In this document: piece after piece, positions 57,747-64,000 of the stretch
Layout of the letters: each line of letters opens with the position of its first letter
How positions within the stretch are numbered: the stretch's first letter is position 1
Translations under genes and position numbers: made by a program
Notes under the pieces: model-generated
What the model saw: the letters and a program-made list of their open reading frames with translations, nothing else
Told to the model about the DNA's origin: nothing
Database searches by the model: none
DNA from: Natrononativus amylolyticus
Lineage (GTDB): Archaea; Halobacteriota; Halobacteria; Halobacteriales; Natrialbaceae
Reading direction: 5' to 3'
DNA: 64,000 nucleotides
Assembly: GCF_024362525.1 (NCBI RefSeq)
Contig: NZ_CP101459.1
Location: 62,001-126,000 of the forward strand

Positions 57747-59156
57747 ATGGCAGATACCACACAAAGCGGACTCGAGAAGGCACTGGGAAGCAAGGAGATG
57801 TTGATCCTGTCGTTCGGGGCAATGATCGGCTGGGGCTGGATCATCCTCACCGGCGAGTGGATCGTAGAGGGCGGCCCGTGGGGTGCGATCACCGCGTTCG
57901 TCGCCGGCGGTATCGTGGTCGGAATCGTGGCGGTGATCTACAGCGAACTCGCGTCGTCGATGCCGCTCGTCGGCGGCGAGCACGTCTACAGTTTGCGCGC
58001 ACTCGGCCCGCTCGGCTCGTTCGTGTGTACCTGGGCGATCATCTTCGGCTACGTGACGGTGGCCGCCTTCGAGGCGGTTGCGCTCCCGTCTGCGATGGCG
58101 TTCATCGTTCCGGGGTTCAACGAGTTCCCGCTCTGGAGCGTCGCCGGGGAGCCGGTGTACGCGACCTGGATCGTCGTCGGCGTGCTGGGGACGGTCGGGA
58201 TGACGTACCTCAACTACGTCGGCATCCGCATCGCCGCGCAGTTCCAGATCATCATGACGGTCGTGATCGCCTTCGCTGGCGTCGTGTTGATCGCCGGAGC
58301 GATCACCGGCGGACAGCCCTCTCCCGACAGCTCCTTCGGGGCGGGCACCGCCGGAATCTTCGCCGTCGTACTGATGACGCCGTTCATGTTCGTCGGCTTC
58401 GACGTCATCCCGCAGTCCGCAGAAGAGGCCGACGTCCCAGCGCGACGGCTGGGGCTGTTGATCCTGCTCTCGGTGGCCATGGCCGCGCTCTTCTACATGG
58501 CCGTCATCTGGGGCTCGAGTCGCGCGCTGCCGGGCGCAGAGCTCGTCGACAGCCCGCTCCCCGCCGCCGAGGCGATGGCCGCCCTTTACGACAGCCAGCT
58601 CGTCGGCCAGCTCATGGCACTCGCTGGCATTGCGGGGATTCTCACCAGCTGGAACGCGTTCATCATCGGGGGCAGTCGGGCGCTGTTCGCGATGGCAGAG
58701 TCCGGAATGCTGCCGAAGTCGCTGGCGACGGTCCACCCCGAGTACAACACGCCGAGCAACGCGATTCTGCTCATCGGCGGGCTGTCCGTGCCGGCGCCAT
58801 TGTTCGGTGAGCAGATGCTCACGTGGGTCGTCAACGCCGGCGGACTCGGCATCGTCGTTGCCTGGTTCCTGGTAGTCGTCTCGTTCCTCGTGCTTCGCTA
58901 CCGCGAACCCGAGATGAACCGACCGTACGAGGTTCCGGGCGGGATGCTCGTTGGGGTCGTCGCGTTCGTACTGACGGCGGTCTTCATCTTCCTCTACCTC
59001 CCGGGCGGCCAGTCCGCGCTGCTCTGGCCCTACGAGTGGGCGATCGTCCTCCTCTGGTGTGTGCTCGGCCCCGCCCTCTACTTGCTGTCGGGAGACACGT
59101 CGGTCGAGACCTCAGAGGAACTCATCGCGAAACTCGACGCGCTCGAGGACGACTAG
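57747..59156 (+). CDS. APC family amino-acid permease
   Basis: A 469-residue, 12-helix transporter of the amino acid-polyamine-organocation superfamily. Helix 1 has FGAMIGWGWIILTG, the unwound G-x-G region of APC proteins, and helix 6 has FMFVGFDVIPQSAEE, the matching F-x-G-F-D-x-x-x-x-x-A-E-E signature. Both form the substrate site. It lies 190 bases before an aminotransferase on the same strand. The pair may take up and use one amino acid; which one is not evident. Confidence 0.9.
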   Translation: MADTTQSGLEKALGSKEMLILSFGAMIGWGWIILTGEWIVEGGPWGAITAFVAGGIVVGIVAVIYSELASSMPLVGGEHVYSLRALGPLGSFVCTWAIIFGYVTVAAFEAVALPSAMAFIVPGFNEFPLWSVAGEPVYATWIVVGVLGTVGMTYLNYVGIRIAAQFQIIMTVVIAFAGVVLIAGAITGGQPSPDSSFGAGTAGIFAVVLMTPFMFVGFDVIPQSAEEADVPARRLGLLILLSVAMAALFYMAVIWGSSRALPGAELVDSPLPAAEAMAALYDSQLVGQLMALAGIAGILTSWNAFIIGGSRALFAMAESGMLPKSLATVHPEYNTPSNAILLIGGLSVPAPLFGEQMLTWVVNAGGLGIVVAWFLVVVSFLVLRYREPEMNRPYEVPGGMLVGVVAFVLTAVFIFLYLPGGQSALLWPYEWAIVLLWCVLGPALYLLSGDTSVETSEELIAKLDALEDD

Positions 59157-59319
59157 CGATTCGCCGTCACTGACTCCGTCGTGTCGCCCGATCCGTTTTT
59201 CACTCCCCAAAGTCTAACGCCATTTCTCCGACCGGCATCGAATCGCCTCGAGCGACGGGACCGACCACTCGCCACTCGCGAGGCAACGTTTATGCTCACA
59301 CCGTCCGAACTCCGACTAA

Positions 59320-59337
59320 CCGGAAGTCAACTTCCGG
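59320..59337. promoter_or_regulatory. NrpR-type operator GGAA-N6-TTCC
   Basis: CCGGAAGTCAACTTCCGG is a perfect inverted repeat apart from its two central bases. Its core GGAA-N6-TTCC is the published operator of the archaeal nitrogen repressor NrpR in Methanococcus. It lies 9 bases before the aminotransferase ATG and about 27 bases after a TATA-like TTTATG (59290), so binding would block transcription start. An NrpR homologue is encoded two genes on. Confidence 0.65.
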
Positions 59338-59346
59338 TATGGTACG

Positions 59347-60747
59347 ATGGAACGCGGCCAAACACCCGACGCGACGACGCGAGAATTGCTACGGCGCGAG
59401 CGCCGCCGGTACCGGGAACGGACGCCGGCGTCGGCGTCGCTGGCGAGCGAGTTACGGGAGATCGTTCCCGCCGGCGTCTGCAGCACCTATCGGGCGTACG
59501 AACCGTACCCGATTCACGCCGAGCGGGCGGCCGGTTCGCGGCTCGTCGACGCCGACGGAACCGAGTACCTCGATTTCGCCCTGAACAACGGCACGCAACT
59601 GGTCGGTCACGCACACCCGGCGCTCGCCGACGCCGTCGGCGAACAGCTCGAGCGAGGCACCCTCTACACCCGACCGACCGACCTCCTCGCGGACGCGGCC
59701 CGCCCGCTGATCGACCGGTGGGAGGCGATCGAACAGGTCCGGTTTACGAACAGCGGAACCGAGGCGGTGATGCACTCGATGCGCCTCGCGCGGGCGTACA
59801 CCGGCCGCGAGAAGATCGTCAGAATGGAGGGCGCCTACCACGGCGCCCACGATACCGGGCTGGTGAGCAAGATGCCGCCCCTCGAGCGGGCGGGACCGGC
59901 ACACGACCCGCGTCCGGTCCGGGAATCCCAGGGAGTTCCGCGATCGGTTCCCGAGAACGCCCTGCTCGCCCAGTACAACGACGCCGAGAGCGTCGAACGG
60001 TTGCTTCGCGACCGCGCCGCCGAGATCGCCGGGATTCTCGTCGAGCCCGCCTGCCTCAACCTCGGGCTGGTCGAACCGGAAGGTGACTTCCTGTATCGGC
60101 TCCGCGAACTCGCCGACGAGTACAACGTCCTGTTGCTCTTCGACGAGGTGAAGACGGGCGTGAAACTCGCACCCGGCGGCGGCGCGGAGTACTACGGCGT
60201 GCGGCCGGATCTCGTCGCCCTGGCGAAGGCCATCGGCGGCGGCTACCCCGTCGGCGCCTTCGGGGGCCGTCGGGAGATCATGGAGCTGATCGCCGCCGAC
60301 CTCGAGCGCGGGACGGCGAGCGGCGTCGCCCACTACGGGACGTACAACGGGAATCCGCTGGCCCTGCGAGCGGTCGACGTAACGCTTCGCGAGATTCTCA
60401 CCGAGGACGCCTACGATCACGTCGGGACGCTGGCCGCCCGACTCGCCGACGGCTACCGCGACGTGATCGACGACGCGGGACTCGAGGGACACGTCGTGAC
60501 GGCGGGATCGCAGGGAATGGTGTACTTCACGGACGAACGCATCCGGACGTTCCGCGACTGGGGCCACGTCGACGAGGAGTTCCACGAGACCTACTGGCTC
60601 GGGATGGTGAACCGCGGGGTCATCCCCCATCCGCACGACGCCTCCCAGCAGTGGACGGTCAGCGTCCAGCACACCGCCGGAGACGTCGACGAGCACGTCG
60701 AAGCGTTCGCCGACCTCGCATCCGATCTGGCGGCTGTTCAGGGGTGA
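59347..60747 (+). CDS. Class III PLP aminotransferase
   Basis: A 466-residue PLP enzyme of aminotransferase class III, closest in style to glutamate-1-semialdehyde aminomutase-like members. RLVDADGTEYLDFALNNG opens the fold. TNSGTEAVMHSMRLARA binds the phosphate. LLLFDEVKTGVKLAPGG holds the ring-binding Asp, and ALAKAIGGGYPVGAFGG the PLP lysine. It is preceded by the GGAA-N6-TTCC operator and followed 7 bases later by an NrpR-like gene, implying nitrogen-responsive control. The amino donor is unknown; the APC permease upstream may supply it. Confidence 0.9.
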   Translation: MERGQTPDATTRELLRRERRRYRERTPASASLASELREIVPAGVCSTYRAYEPYPIHAERAAGSRLVDADGTEYLDFALNNGTQLVGHAHPALADAVGEQLERGTLYTRPTDLLADAARPLIDRWEAIEQVRFTNSGTEAVMHSMRLARAYTGREKIVRMEGAYHGAHDTGLVSKMPPLERAGPAHDPRPVRESQGVPRSVPENALLAQYNDAESVERLLRDRAAEIAGILVEPACLNLGLVEPEGDFLYRLRELADEYNVLLLFDEVKTGVKLAPGGGAEYYGVRPDLVALAKAIGGGYPVGAFGGRREIMELIAADLERGTASGVAHYGTYNGNPLALRAVDVTLREILTEDAYDHVGTLAARLADGYRDVIDDAGLEGHVVTAGSQGMVYFTDERIRTFRDWGHVDEEFHETYWLGMVNRGVIPHPHDASQQWTVSVQHTAGDVDEHVEAFADLASDLAAVQG

Positions 60748-60754
60748 CTCGCAG

Positions 60755-61762
60755 ATGACGCGCGATCAACGAACCTACGACACGCTCCGGCTGCTCGCCG
60801 AACACGAGCCGGTCGGCAGCGTCCACCTCACGAAGCGACTCAAGGAGCGCGGCTACTCGATCACCGAGCGGGCGGTTCGGATGACCCTCGCCGATCTCGA
60901 CGAGGACGGACTCACCAAGAAGGTGGGTGGGAAGGGGCGACGACTGACCGACGACGGGCGCGCGGAACTCGAGCGCGGCGGCGTTCGCGGTCGAATCGAG
61001 CAGGTGCGAGAACGCCTGGCGGAGCTGACGAGCCGCGTCACCTACGCGCCGGAGACCGACAGCGGCGACGTCGTCGTCGGCACCGTCACGGTCTCCGCAA
61101 GCGCCCGGACGCGCGTCGAGGAGATCCTTCGTCGCATCGACGAGTCGCCGCTCGGTCCGGTCCCCGCGTCGATCGAACCGATAGACCGGGGTGGTGACGA
61201 CCGCCTCGAGATCGCGGCCGCCTCGAGCGTCACGATCGACGGCGTGCTGTTGGCAGGCGGGATCGAAACCGCGCTCGATACGACGGGAATCGTCGAGTAC
61301 CATCCCACGTCCGAATCGGTGCCGTACGACGACCCGGAGCCGACCGCACACGGCGGCGCGATCCGGCGGTACACGGACGTCATCGGGGACGAGCGGGCGA
61401 CCCTCGACATGGTGTCGTTGCTGATCGAAGCGCGACGAACCGCCGTCGGGCGGGCGCTCGAGGGCGAGACGGGCTTGCTAGTCGCCGACAACAGGGAGTT
61501 TCCGCTCTCCCGGTTCGAGGAGGCACACGAGCTCGCGGTCGGGACGCGCGACCGCCTCGGCGGGGTCATCGACCTGCGTCGGCCGCGCGAGTCGGGACCG
61601 TTCCCGTGGGGACAGCCCGGCTGGTCGTTCGCCTCGCTGACCTGTGCCGGTTCGGCAGAGCTCGTCACCTCGCGGCTCGTCGAAGCCGATCTCGCAGTCG
61701 ACTGGACGACGCTCGCGGACGTGCGCAGCCGGTCGACGCTCGCCCCCGTCGAGGAGACCTGA
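60755..61762 (+). CDS. nrpR: NrpR-like transcriptional regulator
   Basis: A 335-residue protein with the NrpR layout. The N-terminal winged HTH (residues 1-65) includes KRLKERGYSITERAVRMTLA and LTKKVGGKGRRLTD. One NrpR (DUF128) ligand domain spans about 105-325, with VVVGTVTVSAS and GAIRRYTDVI segments. In methanogens NrpR represses nitrogen genes and is released by 2-oxoglutarate. It follows the aminotransferase by 7 bases, so it shares its promoter and probably represses its own operon through the operator at 59320. Confidence 0.88.
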   Translation: MTRDQRTYDTLRLLAEHEPVGSVHLTKRLKERGYSITERAVRMTLADLDEDGLTKKVGGKGRRLTDDGRAELERGGVRGRIEQVRERLAELTSRVTYAPETDSGDVVVGTVTVSASARTRVEEILRRIDESPLGPVPASIEPIDRGGDDRLEIAAASSVTIDGVLLAGGIETALDTTGIVEYHPTSESVPYDDPEPTAHGGAIRRYTDVIGDERATLDMVSLLIEARRTAVGRALEGETGLLVADNREFPLSRFEEAHELAVGTRDRLGGVIDLRRPRESGPFPWGQPGWSFASLTCAGSAELVTSRLVEADLAVDWTTLADVRSRSTLAPVEET

Positions 61763-61897
61763 TCCGAGGCATCCCACGAGAGCGGAGAAACCGGAAAAGA
61801 ACGCCAAGAGTCGGCCCACCGGGGCGAATCTGCCCGTTCGGCTGTAGGAACCTTTATGTGAAGCCATCAGTAACACTCCGTGATAGGTGGCAACATA

Positions 61898-62998
61898 ATG
61901 CCAGGGCAACATACGCACGGGAGGCGCACCTTCCTTCGAACGTCGGTTGCAACCGGGGGCGCCGTGGCACTCGGGGGGCTGGCGGGGTGTACGGACATCC
62001 TCGGCGACGAGACGCTGACGGTCGCCGTATACGGCGGGGTGTTCCAGGAGGTAATGGACGAGCACCTGTTCGAACCGTTCAACGAGGAGGCCGACTTCGA
62101 GGCCGAATCCCAGGAGCAGCCGACGGCCGAGGAGGCGCTCTCACAGTACGAGAGCGCCGTCGGCGCCGACGAAGCGCCGGTCGACGTCGCGATCATGTCG
62201 ACCGTCGGCGTGCTTCGCGGGCTGAACTCGGACCTCTGGCACCTCTGGGACGACCCGGACGAGTTCGAGAACCTCGAGTACATCAGCGACGACCTGATCG
62301 AAGAGCGCGACGGCGGCATCGCCAGCGTCGGCGCGCTCTCGTGGTACATCAACCTCGTCCAGAACACCGAGGTGTTCGAGGAGCCGATCGACAGCTGGGA
62401 GGCGCTGTGGGACGAGCAGTACGAAGACCAGCTCGGGCTGCTCGGTCTCGCGTCGAACTCCTTCCTGCTCGACATCACCGCCGAGGTGTACTTCGACGGG
62501 CAGTCGACGCTCGAGGACCGCGACAGCGTCGAGGAGGTCTTCGAGGAACTCGAGGGCGTGACCGACCAGGTCAACTTCTGGTACGAGAACGAAGCCGAGT
62601 TCCAGCAGCGACTGCGCGACGCCGAGGTGCCCGCAGGGATGCTGTACAGTGACATTACGAACGTGATGCAAGACGACGGCGCGCCGGTCGAGTCGAACTT
62701 CGTCGAGGAGGGGTCGGTGCTCGACTCCGGCTCGTGGGTCGTCCTCACGACCTCCGACCTCGAGGACGAGGCCCGGCAGTTCATCGACTACGCGTGCCGT
62801 CCGGAGGTTCAGGACACGCTCGCGGAGAACCTCTACACCGCGCCGGTGATCGACATCGAACACTCCGAACTCGACGACGAGACCTACGAGGCCGTCGCCG
62901 GTCCCGGACCGGAGGAGGCGATCGTGCCGTACTACGACCTCTACCTCGAGGAGGAGGAGTGGGTCAACGAGCGCTGGGAAGAGTTCATCATCGGCTGA
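61898..62998 (+). CDS. PotD-like ABC transporter binding lipoprotein
   Basis: A 366-residue extracellular solute-binding protein of the spermidine/putrescine (PotD) class. A Tat signal (RRTFLRTSVATGG) and lipobox (LAGC, Cys at about 29) lead it. The fold opens with ETLTVAVYGGVFQEVMDEHL, and SYW/SWEALWDEQY-like and LLDITAEVYF segments follow. TTTATG at 61853 and GGTGG 8 bases before ATG 61898 support that start over the GTG at 61880. The ATPase gene follows after 5 bases. Ligand could be a polyamine or another small cation or anion. Confidence 0.87.
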   Translation: MPGQHTHGRRTFLRTSVATGGAVALGGLAGCTDILGDETLTVAVYGGVFQEVMDEHLFEPFNEEADFEAESQEQPTAEEALSQYESAVGADEAPVDVAIMSTVGVLRGLNSDLWHLWDDPDEFENLEYISDDLIEERDGGIASVGALSWYINLVQNTEVFEEPIDSWEALWDEQYEDQLGLLGLASNSFLLDITAEVYFDGQSTLEDRDSVEEVFEELEGVTDQVNFWYENEAEFQQRLRDAEVPAGMLYSDITNVMQDDGAPVESNFVEEGSVLDSGSWVVLTTSDLEDEARQFIDYACRPEVQDTLAENLYTAPVIDIEHSELDDETYEAVAGPGPEEAIVPYYDLYLEEEEWVNERWEEFIIG

Positions 62999-63003
62999 CA
63001 CCG

Positions 63004-64000
63004 ATGAGCGGCATCTCACTCTCCGGCGTCACGAAACGGTATCCCGGCGGCGTGCTCGCGGTCAAGGGCGTCGACATCGACGTCGAGAGCGGCGAGTTCG
63101 TCACGCTGGTCGGCCCCTCCGGCTGTGGCAAGACGACGACGCTGCGAACGATCGCCGGCTTCGAGCGACCCACCGAGGGAACGATTTCGATCGGCGGCGT
63201 CGACGTCACCGACGCGCCGCCGTACGAGCGCAACACCGGAATGGTGTTTCAGGACTTCGCGCTCTTTCCCCACATGACCGTCTACGAGAACGTCGCCTAC
63301 GGGATGGAAGTCGACGGCGAGTACACCGACGAGGAGATCGACGCCAGAGTTGCCGAGATGCTCGAACTCGTCGAGCTACCGAACGTCGCCGATCGGACCC
63401 CGGATCAGCTCTCCGGCGGCCAGCAACAGCGGATCGCGCTCGCTCGAGCGCTCGCGCCCGAGCCCGATGCGCTGTTGCTCGACGAACCGCTGGCGAGTCT
63501 CGACAAGAAGCTCCGCGAGCAGATGCAAGTCGAGTTGCGCCGGATCCAGCGAGAGGTCGGGATCACCACCGTCTTCGTCACGCACAACCAGGAGGAGGCG
63601 CTGACGATGTCCGACCGCCTCGCGGTGATGAACGACGGCCGGTTCGAGCAGGTCGGCCCCCCGGAGGAGGTGTACAACGAACCGAAGACGCGGTTCGTCG
63701 CGGACTTCCTCGGAACGGCGAACCTCTTCGACGGCACCGTCGCCAGCGTCGAGAACGGCTACGCGACCGTCGACTGCGGGGACCTGACGATCCGGGCCCG
63801 AAACGACGGCGCGACCGCCGGCGAGACCGTAACGGCCGTCGTCCGGCCGGAGCGGTTCGCCATCGACGCGGCGAGCGCGGACGGTGCGGGAGCGGCGGCC
63901 GCGGAAAACGTCTTCGAGGGAACGGTCCAGTTCAAACGACACCTCGGCAGCAGCGTCGAGTACCGCCTCGAGACCGCCGACGGTCGCGAACTGGTCGTCG
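63004..64000 (+). CDS. PotA-like ABC transporter ATPase (cut by window end)
   Basis: The first 332 residues of an importer ATPase. Walker A is GPSGCGKTTTL (about 38), the Q-loop is VFQDFALFPHMT, the signature LSGGQQQRI, Walker B LLLDEPLASLD and the switch VTHNQEEA. From about 240 a TOBE-type beta domain begins (ANLFDGTVASVENGYATVD, then RPERFAI). The frame is open at the window edge, so the C-terminus and the expected permease genes lie beyond. It powers the PotD-like system with the preceding gene. Confidence 0.93.
   Translation, partial: MSGISLSGVTKRYPGGVLAVKGVDIDVESGEFVTLVGPSGCGKTTTLRTIAGFERPTEGTISIGGVDVTDAPPYERNTGMVFQDFALFPHMTVYENVAYGMEVDGEYTDEEIDARVAEMLELVELPNVADRTPDQLSGGQQQRIALARALAPEPDALLLDEPLASLDKKLREQMQVELRRIQREVGITTVFVTHNQEEALTMSDRLAVMNDGRFEQVGPPEEVYNEPKTRFVADFLGTANLFDGTVASVENGYATVDCGDLTIRARNDGATAGETVTAVVRPERFAIDAASADGAGAAAAENVFEGTVQFKRHLGSSVEYRLETADGRELVV

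Noticed and set aside
59181-60086. Arg/Pro-rich plus-strand frame overlapping the aminotransferase
   Set aside because: Shadow of the aminotransferase gene in another frame; no motif and wrong composition.

Overview
The window is chromosomal-type DNA of a haloarchaeon (class Halobacteria). It is GC-rich and the proteins are strongly acidic. Exported proteins carry twin-arginine (Tat) signals with archaeal lipoboxes. TATA boxes often lie about 25 bases from a start codon, the leaderless pattern. Regulators are of the Bat/HTH-10, DUF7344, HTH_20 and NrpR kinds. No rRNA or tRNA gene was found. I cannot name a species; the gene style fits the Natrialbales.

Layout. 1-6.4 kb: a RidA deaminase, then a five-gene dipeptide/oligopeptide ABC operon whose binding protein looks circularly permuted. 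6.6-7.7 kb: a wrecked subtilase. 8.2-10.0 kb: an NSS sodium symporter with a coupled one-helix partner. 10.3-18.8 kb: four tandem Tat-exported gamma-glutamyltransferase-family hydrolases on the minus strand, with a divergent HTH-10 regulator. 19.0-28.8 kb: an accessory stretch studded with IS200/IS605-type palindromes. It carries a K+ channel with RCK domains, a CPA2 antiporter, a TauE/SafE exporter, small membrane proteins, a HEPN/MNT pair, a SdpI-like protein and a tnpB fossil. 28.8-32.4 kb: a small HTH protein and a 1036-residue PAS/GAF/HTH-10 sensor-regulator. 32.5-37.6 kb: an ECF vitamin-type transporter and an S-adenosylhomocysteine hydrolase paralogue. 37.7-40.8 kb: two broken genes and a divergent pair. 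40.9-43.3 kb: a complete IS200/IS605-type element (tnpA, a 46-residue ribbon-helix-helix gene, tnpB) whose right end abuts a relic CRISPR array. 43.4-44.8 kb: a MITE-like element, a 55-residue gene and another HTH-10 regulator. 44.9-49.0 kb: pxpB-pxpC-biotin carboxylase facing pxpA (5-oxoprolinase). 49.4-53.1 kb: a sugar-nucleotide epimerase, a ROK protein and a lipoprotein with duplicated domains. 53.2-57.5 kb: a single-chain type IIG restriction-modification enzyme. 57.7-64 kb: an APC permease, a class III aminotransferase with its NrpR-like regulator, and the start of a PotD/PotA-type ABC operon cut by the window end.

The recurrent theme is uptake and breakdown of peptides, gamma-glutamyl compounds and amino acids. 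Tat-exported GGTs could release glutamate or pyroglutamate outside the cell; Dpp, NSS, APC and Pot-type carriers would bring products in; PxpABC would open 5-oxoproline to glutamate; an aminotransferase under an apparent NrpR operator would feed nitrogen metabolism. This link is inferred from co-location and family roles. The points most worth a second look are the permuted binding protein, the GGT quartet, the GGAA-N6-TTCC operator beside an NrpR gene, and the IS/CRISPR junction.
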